A model generated the notes under the pieces. The model searched no databases. It saw only the letters and a program-made list of their open reading frames with translations, and was not told the origin of the DNA. From positions 744,001 through 808,000 of the forward strand of contig CBDFGJ010000001.1 in assembly GCA_965247035.1 (NCBI GenBank): a stretch of DNA of 64,000 nucleotides, in the 5' to 3' direction. Made by a program: the position numbers and the translations under genes. Shown piece by piece: positions 55,776-64,000 of this stretch; within the stretch, counting starts at the first letter, position 1; each line of letters opens with the position of its first letter. This DNA is from Azophilus sp965247035 (lineage in GTDB: Bacteria; Pseudomonadota; Gammaproteobacteria; Pseudomonadales; Azotimanducaceae).

Positions 55776-56276
55776 ATGAATAGATCGCTCTCTCTAAGCA
55801 AACTGGCAACAACCATTCTGGGTCTATGTTGCTTAGTGCTACTGTTTCATTCTGATGACCTGCTAGCAAAACCAAATCCTCCGATAAAAGCAGGGGTACC
55901 ATTTTTTTACTATCACAACCTGAAAGAAGCAGCTGCCTGGTATGAACATAAATTGGGTTTGAAAAAACATGCCGACGAAGGCTGGGTCATCATTTTTGAA
56001 TTAAATCCCTCATCCCATATAGGCTTGGTGAACGCCAGTGGTGGCTCCTTAGTACCGGCAAAAGAAAAGGGAGCGCTGCTATCTATTGAGACTGATGACC
56101 TTGAAGCCTGGTATCAGAAACTTCAGTCCATAGAAGGTATTAATATGATCCATGGGATAGAAGTGGGCGCGCAGGGTTTGGTTGAAGAATTCAGAATGCA
56201 TGATCCTGGGGGTTATGTGGTCGAATTTTTCCGCTGGCGCGTAGACCCAAAAAGGTTCATGCACAGGGAGCGGTAA
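55776..56276 (+). CDS. Exported VOC (glyoxalase/bleomycin-resistance-like) protein
   Basis: This 166-residue protein has an N-terminal signal (TTILGLCCLVLLFHSDDLLA) followed by a VOC fold: FFYYHNLKEAAAWYEHKLGLK, then IGLVNASGG, DLEAWYQKLQ, and DPGGYVVEFFRW at the end. One bond-forming enzyme or ligand-binding role cannot be chosen. It starts 3 bp after the TonB receptor stop, so the two are likely co-transcribed. VOC proteins with signal peptides are uncommon, and together with the receptor this may be a surface or periplasmic uptake module. Confidence 0.8.
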   Translation: MNRSLSLSKLATTILGLCCLVLLFHSDDLLAKPNPPIKAGVPFFYYHNLKEAAAWYEHKLGLKKHADEGWVIIFELNPSSHIGLVNASGGSLVPAKEKGALLSIETDDLEAWYQKLQSIEGINMIHGIEVGAQGLVEEFRMHDPGGYVVEFFRWRVDPKRFMHRER

Positions 56277-56285
56277 ATCGCCAGA

Positions 56286-56705
56286 CTACTCAAGCCGTTC
56301 TGAAATATACATGTTCCCAGACGGGAAAAAGAAGATAAGTTTGTCGCCTTCAATCTTGTAAGGTATTTCCTCCACGACTTCTTGTGCCAGAAAATGCTCT
56401 CCTGGTTTGCCTGGACGCCAATGCAACTGCATCCACTGATTCAAAACAATTTTACCATCTGCCAAATGGTAGGGCCCGGCATTGGCGTTGGCATCTAAGC
56501 TGGCATCTTGTTCAAGTTTGAACAGTGTATTGGCAGAGAAGTACTTAGGTGTGATGATCATCAGCCCCGTCATAGGATAGGTGTCACCCTGGATGACATA
56601 GGTAACAGGCTGCCAGACACCATGTAGAGATGCGGGTTTAGCACGGAGCGGTTGAACTGCCATACATATAACCGCAATAATAAGGTATCGAAAAATGACA
56701 TTCAT
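56286..56705 (-). CDS. Small exported protein, lipocalin-like
   Basis: This 139-residue protein begins with a signal peptide (RYLIIAVICMAVQPLRA) and then has alternating strands: HGVWQPVTYVIQGD, a TGLMIITPKYFSA segment, and the final KIEGDKLIFFFPSGNMYISERLE. The pattern suits lipocalin-like domain proteins, often found in small exported families, but no ligand is known. It points toward the VOC gene (convergent, 10-bp gap). It shares the low G+C content of the block. Confidence 0.6.
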   Translation of the reverse strand: MNVIFRYLIIAVICMAVQPLRAKPASLHGVWQPVTYVIQGDTYPMTGLMIITPKYFSANTLFKLEQDASLDANANAGPYHLADGKIVLNQWMQLHWRPGKPGEHFLAQEVVEEIPYKIEGDKLIFFFPSGNMYISERLE

Positions 56706-56911
56706 GGATTAGACCTCTTCTTAATAGACTCTTATTAAGATTAATTACATCATACTCTGCATGCAACTGCTACTCTTGTATGGTGCCACCACATACTGGA
56801 CAAATCGGGCAACGGTGTATGATGCCAAGAATCCAGTACCCCGCCAGGATCAAAGAAGGCGAGAATGACGAGGTGAGGCATCAGCAAACTAGCATCTTGA
56901 TGAGATGAAAC
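56706..56911. other. Gene-free stretch in the A+T-rich block
   Basis: About 200 bp; it holds the promoters of the divergent exported-protein and MFS genes. No coding frame. Confidence 0.4.
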
Positions 56912-57367
56912 ATGCACAATCCATATCCTAACCACTCGACCAACTGGTATCAAAAACCGGTCTTCGGTTTGCCAATCATTCTTGCTTGCTTTGTGGGTAT
57001 GTTTGGCAATGCAGGTCCACTGGTGTACGCAAGTTTTGCATTTATTATCAAAGATTTGGAGTTGAATTTCGGCTGGAGCCGCTCAGACATGACGCTATCA
57101 ATTTCTCTGCTGACTTTAATTAGTGCGGCGGTCCATCCTGCTTTCGGCAGGCTAGTGGATTGATTTGGGGTGCGCCGTACACTCTTGCCTTCATTGTTAA
57201 TGATGGCAGTCATACTGATAACTATTCCTCTTTATCTCAGTGAAATATAGCATCTGTGGCTGGCGTTTATACTGGTTGCTATTTTCGGCGTAGCCAACAA
57301 TAACTTGCCTTTCATCAGACTGGTCGCCACCTGGTTTGATAAACGCCGGGGGTTCATCACCGGTGTG
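56912..57367 (+). pseudogene. Broken MFS transporter (MCT-like), two in-frame stops, truncated
   Basis: The frame encodes an N-terminal MFS part: GLPIILACFVGMFGNAGPLVYASF, then WSRSDMTLSISL and HPAFGRLVD. A TGA at 57161-57163 follows, but homology continues in frame (FGVRRTLLPSLLMM) to a TAG at 57248-57250, and then AIFGVANNNLPFIRLVATWFDKRRGFITG. It then stops matching where the carboxylase copy begins at about 57368. This is a genuine gene that has decayed and been truncated. The remaining length is about a third of an MFS protein. Confidence 0.85.
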
Positions 57368-57931
57368 GGGGCACTAGGCCGGATAGCCGGGCGAAGTAGG
57401 TGAAGGCCCAGCAATCCAAGCCGGCGACGCCGGAGCCGTCCGTATCACCAGGACGCCCGCCGCCGCCTTCGGCGAACAGCACCGTTGGCAGTCGATTTTG
57501 CTTGGCCAGTTCAAATAAACGATCCTTCTTGGCGTGGTTCTTGATGCCTTGGGTGCCGGCCAGCACCATGTAGTCGTAAGACACCACCAAGGCCCGAGCT
57601 TGGCTGGGACTGAATAGTTGGCCATTGATTTGGCCGAGACCGCAGACCATGCCGTCGCCGGTGGTGTTCTTGATGAGGTCCTCCATGCTGCGCCGCCGCC
57701 GTTGACCGGCCACGACCACCGAACCGTATTCCATGAACGAGCCTTCGTCGCAAAGGTCGGCGATGTTCTCCCGCGCCGTGCGATAGCCCAACTTGTGGCG
57801 TTTGGCCACCGCCTCGGGACGGCTTTCGTCATGGCCGGCGGACTGATGGGCCGCTAGCGGCGGCCGACTGACCGTGGCCAAGCACGACGAGTGGGTCTGC
57901 GACATCAATCTTGGCACCGGCCAAGGCGGGG
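57368..57931 (-). repeat. Carboxylase-gene copy with internal deletion (right flank)
   Basis: 57368-57844 matches 50526-51002 of the carboxylase gene (3 mismatches in 477), and 57845-57931 matches 51350-51436 (3 mismatches in 87). The 347 bp between, which encode the biotinyl domain, are missing, and the join shifts the frame. Five of six substitutions are G to A on the plus strand. Confidence 0.92.
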
Positions 57932-58326
57932 CCAATGGCGGCCGCCACCTTGATGGTGAAGGACCAGACGGCGAAGAACCAAGCGGCTCGGTCCTCGCCG
58001 CTCTCCAATCTGTCCAAGTCGATTACGTCCGCTTTCATGGAGTCCGGCAAGACCCGGAAGGTGCCACCGCAGAAGCCAGTGCAGACGGCGATCGGCAGCA
58101 TCCAATAGAAATCGCCCGGCCCAAGCAGCAGATAGATGCACTGAAAGCCGGCGAACAAGAAAAGCGAAGTACACCAAGCGCGGTGCCTTCGTTCGAGGGA
58201 GGTTCTCGTTTGGCCGAATCTTGGCTTCGCTTCATGCAGCAACCTGACCCCGCGTTCACCGCCTTGATGCCTCAGGTACGGGATGGAGCCGTTGGCTCGG
58301 CCTCTACGAACTAGCGCATGGCCCAT
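57932..58326 (-). pseudogene. MFS (GPH-type cation symporter) fragment fused to carboxylase linker
   Basis: The open frame from 58326 encodes CIYLLLGPGDFYWMLPIAVCTGFCGGTF, then SMKADVIDLDRLESGEDRAAWFFAVWSFTIK, a central motif of GPH cation symporters, before running into the carboxylase-derived segment. A full GPH transporter has about 450 residues; less than a third is here, with no proper start. It is a remnant, and its join to the copied segment occurs at a short shared run (GPAL). Confidence 0.75.
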
Positions 58327-58478
58327 TGAACTTGCGGCTCACGCACGGTGTTCTCCCCTTGTTCAAAAGTACGCCTAGTTGCAAGCGATGTCTACCATAG
58401 TTGCGTTTAGCGACTGTTGCTAGCACGAATGTATTTGTAGTGCTATGGTTTCGCCATCCGTACAGGGGGATTTGCCGC

Positions 58479-59870
58479 ATGGCACAGGATTTACAGGATC
58501 TGATGTCGCCGGGCGATCTTGGCTTGGCGCCGGGGGAAGCTCGCTGCCCGGGGCCAAGCCCAAGGGAAGTGGTGCGGGGGGAAAACGACGGCGTGCCGCC
58601 GCTGTTGCTGAAGAAGTCCTATGCCTTTCTCGGCGATGAGGACATACCCTTTTCCCGCTACACCTCCCAAGGGTTCTACGACCGTGAAATTGAGCGTGTG
58701 TGGTCGCGAACTTGGCAGTGGGCCTGCCGCGAGGAACATGTGCCCAACCCGGGCGACTACTATGTTTACGACATCGGCCCGTACTCCGTTGTGGTTGTTC
58801 GCGATCAATCCCGGCAACTGTGCGCCTTCGTCAACTCGTGCCCGCACCGAGGCATGCAGTTCTGCGACGCCAGCTCCAAAGGCAGCGGCAAGCAGTTCCT
58901 GCGCTGCCCGTTCCACGGCATGTCTTGGCACTTGAATGGGGATCTGCGCGAAATACCCTGCCGCTGGGACTTCCCCCATGTGAACGAGACCAATTTCCGC
59001 TTGACGAAGGTGCCCTGCGATGTCTGGGCTGGTTTCGTCTTCATCAACTTAGACCGCAACGCCGAGCCATTGCACGATTATTTGGAGGTGATGCCTGAGC
59101 ACTTCAGCGCTTGGAATTTCGGCGAACGGTATGTGGCCCTGCACATGGAGAAGGAGTTGTTGGGCAATTGGAAGATGTGCATGGAGGGCTTCATGGAGGC
59201 GTTCCATGTGCTGGCCACCCATCCGGAAGGCTTGCGGCTTTCCGGCTGGGCCAACACCCAGTACGACATTTTCGGTCGCCACGTCACGCGCTTCTACCAG
59301 CTTCTCTCCAACGGCAACCCGCACTACGGCAAGGAACTTTCCCAATCGGAGTTGTTCGAGGCCATGGGCTACGGCGACAAGGCCTTGCCGAATGGCACGA
59401 CCGCCCGGCAAGGCCATGCGGACATCCTGCGCCAGAGCTTTGGCGAAAAGTTGGACGTGGACCTTTCCGGCGAGACCAACAGCAAGATGCTGGACTCGGT
59501 TGAGTACCATGTATTTCCGAATGCCTGTTTTTTCCCTGGCATCGCCATTCCGTTGATCTATCGGTTCCGCCCCCGGACGGTGGACACCTGCATCCACGAA
59601 ATCCTGCTGCTTCACCCTGTGCCGGAGAACGGCCCACGGCCGGCGCCAGCGGAGGTGGTCAAGCTCAAGTTGGATGATTCCTACACCACCGCCAAGGGCT
59701 TTGAGACCAACCGCTTGGCTCATGTGCTCGATCAAGACACCAACAACTTCAAGCGCCAGCACGCCGGCATCAGGGCGTCATTGAAGACCGGGGAGACCTT
59801 GGGCAACTATCAGGAGGCCCGCATCCGTCGGTTCCACAAGACGCTAGACGAGTACATGGCGCAGCCCTGA
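58479..59870 (+). CDS. Rieske non-heme iron ring-hydroxylating oxygenase alpha subunit
   Basis: This 463-residue enzyme has the Rieske [2Fe-2S] ligands Cys121, His123, Cys143 and His146 (CPHRG and CPFHG) and a catalytic domain with His243 and His248 in the stretch NWKMCMEGFMEAFHVLATHPE; the third iron ligand should be an Asp near the C-terminus. Such enzymes hydroxylate or demethylate aromatic or other substrates using electrons from a reductase not encoded here. The ATG at 58479 has a GGGGGA ribosome binding site. It stands alone beyond the gap 58327-58478. Confidence 0.9.
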   Translation: MAQDLQDLMSPGDLGLAPGEARCPGPSPREVVRGENDGVPPLLLKKSYAFLGDEDIPFSRYTSQGFYDREIERVWSRTWQWACREEHVPNPGDYYVYDIGPYSVVVVRDQSRQLCAFVNSCPHRGMQFCDASSKGSGKQFLRCPFHGMSWHLNGDLREIPCRWDFPHVNETNFRLTKVPCDVWAGFVFINLDRNAEPLHDYLEVMPEHFSAWNFGERYVALHMEKELLGNWKMCMEGFMEAFHVLATHPEGLRLSGWANTQYDIFGRHVTRFYQLLSNGNPHYGKELSQSELFEAMGYGDKALPNGTTARQGHADILRQSFGEKLDVDLSGETNSKMLDSVEYHVFPNACFFPGIAIPLIYRFRPRTVDTCIHEILLLHPVPENGPRPAPAEVVKLKLDDSYTTAKGFETNRLAHVLDQDTNNFKRQHAGIRASLKTGETLGNYQEARIRRFHKTLDEYMAQP

Positions 59871-59909
59871 GGACTGCTTGACGGGTTGATTCCGGCCGGG
59901 GCAGGGGCG

Positions 59910-60082
59910 TCAGCCCGGCATCTGCTCAAGCTCCAACCATCGGGTCTCGTGAACCGCCTTGATGACGAACGGTATTGAGACAACGGCGGCAGCGGCGTAG
60001 AGCGACTAAGCCCCGAGGCCACGTTGAAGCCGGTGCCGGCGCGGTCTGATTGAAAGGCGGTTTGCAAGCCCTCCACCGACGA
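59910..60082 (-). pseudogene. C-terminal remnant of an MFS-type transporter
   Basis: Read on the minus strand, one frame gives VEGLQTAFQSDRAGTGFNVASGL and, after a shift near 60006, another gives LYAAAAVVSIPFVIKAVHET with RWLELEQMPG and a stop. This looks like the end of an MFS transporter, with its last membrane helix. It is only about 55 residues long and frameshifted. The assignment to MFS rests on the pattern only. The gap 59871-60161 holds nothing else. Confidence 0.45.
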
Positions 60083-60161
60083 ACGGCCTGATGATGCTGG
60101 CTGAGCTGTGATAGCATCATTGGTCTTTCAGACCACACATCAGCCAATGGACGGAGGTTAG

Positions 60162-61136
60162 GTGGCGCGGGCGTTCGGTGCCTTCTACGAATTCTTCGCC
60201 GGTGCCGGGATGGCGCGCGCCGGCCTCGGTGTTGGTTGGCGCTGCTTGTTCTCCAATGATATCGACAGAAAGAAGGCGGCAACCTATCGTCTTAACTGGG
60301 GTGCCAACGAGTTGTTGTGCGCGGATGTCAGGATGGTGACGCCCGATATGCTGCCGAGTGCGGCGGATCTTGTTTGGGCATCCTTTCCTTGCCAAGACCT
60401 GTCTCTTGCTGGCCACGGCACCGGATTGAGGGGCGAACGATCTGGCACGTTTTGGCCATTTTGGGACTTGATGACGACACTCAACGACGAGGGCAGGGCT
60501 CCGTCCTTGATCGTCTTGGAGAACGTCTGCGGCACGTTGACCTCCCATGGCGGCAAGGATTTCGAGGCGATCTGCCGAACGCTGCACAATGGCGGCTACT
60601 GCTTCGGCGCGTTGGTCGTGGATGCCGTTCTGTACGTGCCCCAATCACGACCGCGGCTGTTCATTATTGCAGTGCGGGATGATGCCGAGTTGGCGAATTC
60701 GCTTGATGGTGATAAGCCAAGTGGTCCGTTTCACCCTCGAACGCTCAGGATGGCGCACCAAAAACTGCCTAAAGTGCTTAAGGGACGCTGGATTTGGTGG
60801 ACGATGGACGCCCCGCCGACAAGGAAACAGGGGCTCGCCGACCTGATTGAGGAAGAACCGGCCAACGTTGAGTGGCACACATCGGCGCAGACGAGAAAGC
60901 TGCTCGACATGATGAGTGAAGTCAATCGGGAGAAGGTGCGCCAAGCTAAGCGACAAGGGTGCCGGATGGTTGGGGGTTTATACAAAAGAACACGGTGGGA
61001 TGAGGCCGGGCGGAAAGTCCAACGTGCGGAAATTCGGTTTGATGACATCGCTGGCTGCCTGCGAACGCCGGCCGGCATTCCCCAAACAAAGGGAAAACAT
61101 ACAAAACCTGTCAACCATCCGGCAAAAATCAGATAA
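60162..61136 (+). CDS. DNA cytosine-5 methyltransferase, C-terminally truncated
   Basis: This 324-residue protein has the catalytic cytosine-5 methyltransferase core: motif I FYEFFAGAGMARAGL, motif IV FPCQDLSLAG with the catalytic Cys at about residue 77, motif VI ENV near 120, and motif VIII QSRPRLFIIAVR. The C-terminus, however, changes at GCLRTPAG near 61080 to an unrelated tail (IPQTKGKHTKPVNHPAKIR), so motifs IX and X, needed for AdoMet binding and fold, are missing. It may be inactive. It starts with GTG after GGAGG. The adjoining OLD-helicase block differs in base composition. Confidence 0.7.
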   Translation: MARAFGAFYEFFAGAGMARAGLGVGWRCLFSNDIDRKKAATYRLNWGANELLCADVRMVTPDMLPSAADLVWASFPCQDLSLAGHGTGLRGERSGTFWPFWDLMTTLNDEGRAPSLIVLENVCGTLTSHGGKDFEAICRTLHNGGYCFGALVVDAVLYVPQSRPRLFIIAVRDDAELANSLDGDKPSGPFHPRTLRMAHQKLPKVLKGRWIWWTMDAPPTRKQGLADLIEEEPANVEWHTSAQTRKLLDMMSEVNREKVRQAKRQGCRMVGGLYKRTRWDEAGRKVQRAEIRFDDIAGCLRTPAGIPQTKGKHTKPVNHPAKIR

Positions 61137-61196
61137 TGCACAGCCCTATTTCACGAACTGATGACTGCGGAGATGCGAGTTGATAATAGGTATCCA

Positions 61197-63248
61197 ATGA
61201 AAGTTAAAAGCATAGTGATTCAGAATTTTCGGCTTCTTGCAAACGTGGAGATCCGTCTTGAAGACAGGAGCACGCTTATTGTCGGGAGGAATAATAGCGG
61301 CAAGACATCACTTACAGAGCTATTTCGCAGGCTTCTGGATGTACAGCCTCCTCGGTTTCGACTCGAAGATTTCTCACTAGGAACGCATGAACAGTTTTGG
61401 AACGCGCTTAAACAGCACCACGCAGGCAAAGAAGATGATGTAGTTCGCCAGCTTCTGCCAACGATTTCAGTCAGCCTAATAATAGAATATGGGGATACAG
61501 AGGAATTTGGTGCCCTATCCGATTTCGTGGTGGACCTTAATAGCAAATGCACAACCGCGAAAATAGTTGCCACATATGAACTAGCACAAGGGAAAATTAC
61601 AGAACTTTTTGCGGATATTGAAAAAGACCGTAACGCCTGCTTCCGAACCCTTCGGGAACGTGTTCCGAAGCTGTTCATGGTCAGTATCAGAGCGGAAGAT
61701 CCTAACGACTCGACCAACACCAAAGACCTTGAGTTTGTAAATCTTCAAGCCGTCCTTCAATTCGGCTTCATAAATGCGCAGCGTGCCCTTGACGATGCAT
61801 CAAACAAAGAAAATGCCGTGTTGGGCAAAGTGTTTGAGCGCTTGTTCACATCCGCATCTTCAGCTGAGGCAAGACCCGATGAGCAAGCTCTGGTAGAGGC
61901 TTTAAAGACTGCCGTCGACGAAGTTCAAACCGAAATTGACACCGCTTTCAACAGTAAATTATCCGACTTAGCTCCGACATTTGAACTCTTTGGTTACCCT
62001 GGACTATCAGACCCTAAGTTACGCACTGAAACACTTCTGGATGTTGAGAAACTGTTATCTAATCACACTACCGTGGGCTATCAAAGCCCAGTTCTTGATG
62101 ATGTTGACCTGCCTGAGTCCTACAACGGCCTTGGATCAAGAAATCTAATTTTTATATTGCTTAAGCTCTTTGAATTTTTTCGCGACTTTTCTACCCGCCA
62201 ACTGGAGTCGGGAATCCATCTCATCTTCATTGAAGAGCCGGAAGCGCATCTTCACCCACAGATGCAAGAGGTATTTATACGAAAAATAAATGAGATTCGT
62301 GAAATGTTTGAATCGGCCTATAGCGAAGGTAATTCCTGGCCTGTACAGTTTGTGATAACGACACATTCTTCGCACATCGCGAACGAAGCATCCTTTGACG
62401 CCATGAGATATTTTCTGGTTACTCCAATTGAAGAAAAGTCGCCCATTTCGCACACCAAATCTAGAGACCTCCAAACCGAGCTGATTGGAGAAAAGGATAG
62501 TGTCCGTAAATTCCTTCACCAATACATGACCTTAATCCGTTGTGACCTGCTATTCGCGGACGCAGCAATTTTGATTGAAGGTACAGCAGAGCGACTCCTC
62601 TTGCCCAAGATGATTGAGAAATTCGATGCAGAGCACGAGTCCAGCCTTGGGGCTCTATACCTTTCAATTATGGAAGTCGGAGGTGCCTATGCACATCTAT
62701 TCTATAACCTCTTGGATTCTCTAGGACTGAAAACTCTCGTCATTACCGATCTAGATTCCACGAAAGAAACTATGAATGAACGAGATGAGAGGCGGTGGAA
62801 AAAGTGCAAGGTATCCGAAGGAACGCGTTCAAGTAACACTACGATCAATCGGTGGTTTAATCCGAGCGGTGATAACAATCCAACACTGACAGATATTCAG
62901 GCAAAGTCTGCCGCTGAGAAAATTACCGGGACGCGGCGCCTTGCCTACCAGATTCCTCAGGTGGAGGCTGACGCGTGTGGCCGAAGTTTTGAAGACGCCT
63001 TTATGTTGGCTAATTCCGGCAAGTTTGAAATTTTAGGCGAGACTGCGGAGGACCGGGAAGCCCAAGCATGGCAGGCTGCAAGTGAAGAAAAAAAATCTGA
63101 ATTCGCCTTAAAATATGCTATCACTGATACGGACTGGATAATCCCCCGATATATTCACGAAGGTTTGTCTTGGCTGGCATGTAGTGAGACCGGCGACTCT
63201 GACACTGAGCAACCGGAAGATCCATCAGAGGAGTCTCCTGATGCCTGA
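61197..63248 (+). CDS. OLD-family ATP-dependent nuclease (GajA-like)
   Basis: This 683-residue protein joins an ABC-type ATPase to a TOPRIM nuclease domain. Walker A is GRNNSGKTS at residues 30-38, Walker B is FIEEPEAHLHP near 345, the switch His is in TTHSSHI, and the TOPRIM motifs are ILIEGTAERLLLP near 458 and LVITDLDS near 517. The next gene is a UvrD-like helicase, which overlaps by 8 bp; this pairing defines class 2 OLD proteins such as GajA of Gabija. It is about 100 residues longer than GajA. The start is uncertain between 61197 and 61161. Lower G+C than neighbours. Confidence 0.88.
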   Translation: MKVKSIVIQNFRLLANVEIRLEDRSTLIVGRNNSGKTSLTELFRRLLDVQPPRFRLEDFSLGTHEQFWNALKQHHAGKEDDVVRQLLPTISVSLIIEYGDTEEFGALSDFVVDLNSKCTTAKIVATYELAQGKITELFADIEKDRNACFRTLRERVPKLFMVSIRAEDPNDSTNTKDLEFVNLQAVLQFGFINAQRALDDASNKENAVLGKVFERLFTSASSAEARPDEQALVEALKTAVDEVQTEIDTAFNSKLSDLAPTFELFGYPGLSDPKLRTETLLDVEKLLSNHTTVGYQSPVLDDVDLPESYNGLGSRNLIFILLKLFEFFRDFSTRQLESGIHLIFIEEPEAHLHPQMQEVFIRKINEIREMFESAYSEGNSWPVQFVITTHSSHIANEASFDAMRYFLVTPIEEKSPISHTKSRDLQTELIGEKDSVRKFLHQYMTLIRCDLLFADAAILIEGTAERLLLPKMIEKFDAEHESSLGALYLSIMEVGGAYAHLFYNLLDSLGLKTLVITDLDSTKETMNERDERRWKKCKVSEGTRSSNTTINRWFNPSGDNNPTLTDIQAKSAAEKITGTRRLAYQIPQVEADACGRSFEDAFMLANSGKFEILGETAEDREAQAWQAASEEKKSEFALKYAITDTDWIIPRYIHEGLSWLACSETGDSDTEQPEDPSEESPDA

Positions 63249-64000
63249 GGCTGCCACATTAAGTCCTGCCGAAGTTGCGGCGCAAAAGGCACTAGATCAA
63301 ATGTTCCAGTGCATTCAGGACCGAAAAAACTTCCGATTAGAGGCAGGAGCGGGGGCTGGAAAAACCTATTCGCTGGTCAAAGCGTTGCAACGGATCATTA
63401 AAGAAGAGGGTGCCCAATTGATTCGTCGACACCAAAAGGTTGCATGTATCACTTACACAAACGTCGCAACCGACGAGGTAATCAAGCGAACCGATGGGCA
63501 TCCTGCCATCCATGCATCGACCATCCATTCGTTCTGTTGGGAACTCTGCAAAAATTTCCAACCATTTCTTAGACAGAAAGTGCTCAGTATTGACAAACTG
63601 AACAGGCAGATCGAAGAAGCAGGAGGAATTGGGGGGCAACGAGTCGGTTATGAATTGGGGTATCGCCGAGTAGACGATTCCGAGATTCTACTTCACCACG
63701 ACGATGTGTTGAAGCTCATGGCTTCACTGCTTGAGTATCCAAAGTTTCAAAGAATCCTCACTGATCGGTTTCCCGTACTCTTCATCGACGAATATCAGGA
63801 TACGGACGCAGAATTAGCCAAGAGCTTGGTTCAGAACTTCATAGAACCAAAAAAAGGACCTCTGATTGGATTGTTCGGCGACAGTTGGCAACGGATTTAT
63901 AGAACAGGCGCGGGAATCATTAAGCATGATAATCTGCAACCAATTGGAAAGGAAGCAAACTTTCGTTCAGTTCCCAACATCGTAATGGTCTTGAATAAAA
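63241..64000 (+). CDS. UvrD/PcrA-like helicase, partial (GajB-like)
   Basis: The gene runs off the window end; 253 codons are visible. SF1A motifs present are Walker A EAGAGAGKTYSL (residues 34-45), motif Ia ITYTNVATDEV, STIHSFCWEL, motif II LFIDEYQDTDAE near 183, and motif III GLFGDSWQRIYR. Its ATG overlaps the nuclease stop, so the two are made together. In Gabija, the helicase GajB and nuclease GajA form one complex that restricts phage DNA. The frame is open to the last base, so length and the C-terminal motifs are unknown. Confidence 0.88.
   Translation, partial: MPEAATLSPAEVAAQKALDQMFQCIQDRKNFRLEAGAGAGKTYSLVKALQRIIKEEGAQLIRRHQKVACITYTNVATDEVIKRTDGHPAIHASTIHSFCWELCKNFQPFLRQKVLSIDKLNRQIEEAGGIGGQRVGYELGYRRVDDSEILLHHDDVLKLMASLLEYPKFQRILTDRFPVLFIDEYQDTDAELAKSLVQNFIEPKKGPLIGLFGDSWQRIYRTGAGIIKHDNLQPIGKEANFRSVPNIVMVLNK

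Overview
The window reads as a chromosomal segment of a G+C-rich gammaproteobacterium, probably an uncultured aquatic or marine lineage (inference). Supporting this are the conserved block tRNA-Pro/Arg/His, tig, clpP, clpX, hupB, ppiD, the methyltransferase-rnhA-dnaQ run, and proteins typical of gammaproteobacteria (NhaB, SohB, NfuA, CysI with its DUF934 partner). Two stretches, 53.1-57.4 kb and 61.1-64.0 kb, are visibly more A+T-rich than the rest and look acquired.

Layout. 0-14 kb: the end of a hydantoinase-B-like gene, a ferric-reductase-like membrane protein with a tetraheme cytochrome c, tRNA-Gly, a two-gene Na+/solute symporter, an LLM oxidoreductase, an Eis-like acetyltransferase, a peroxiredoxin, and an S9 peptidase beside a TonB-dependent receptor. 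14-20 kb: a decayed AAA/DUF4143 ATPase, then livHMGF with an acyl-CoA synthetase. 20-29.6 kb: three tRNAs and the protein-quality-control block (tig, clpP, clpX, hupB, ppiD; lon is absent from its usual place), then methyltransferase, rnhA and dnaQ. 29.6-41 kb: a DUF3604 remnant, nhaB, sohB, a Kef-type antiporter, DUF934-cysI, and metH. 41-49.4 kb: nfuA under a good IscR-type operator, a DAHP synthase preceded by an aromatic leader peptide and attenuator, an RND pump with its adaptor, and a DmdA/GcvT-like protein. 49.5-58.3 kb: a single-chain acyl-CoA carboxylase, followed by an A+T-rich block (TonB receptor, exported VOC protein, small exported protein, broken MFS gene) bracketed by partial copies of the carboxylase gene. 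58.4-64 kb: a Rieske oxygenase, a C-terminally truncated cytosine methyltransferase, and an OLD-family nuclease plus UvrD-like helicase pair that looks like a Gabija-type defence system, cut by the window end.

Regulation and genome dynamics. The clearest regulatory finds are the attenuator ahead of DAHP synthase (leader peptide with F, F, W, Y, F, F followed by competing hairpins and a terminator), the IscR-like box at nfuA, and a 53-bp element shared by the promoters of two unlinked tRNA loci. Three copies of a roughly 144-bp dispersed repeat with short inverted ends lie between clpP and clpX and on both sides of the DAHP synthase gene. Short tandem duplications of about 61-74 bp recur at gene ends, and at least six gene remnants are present. 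Together these suggest a genome with active small-scale duplication and decay.
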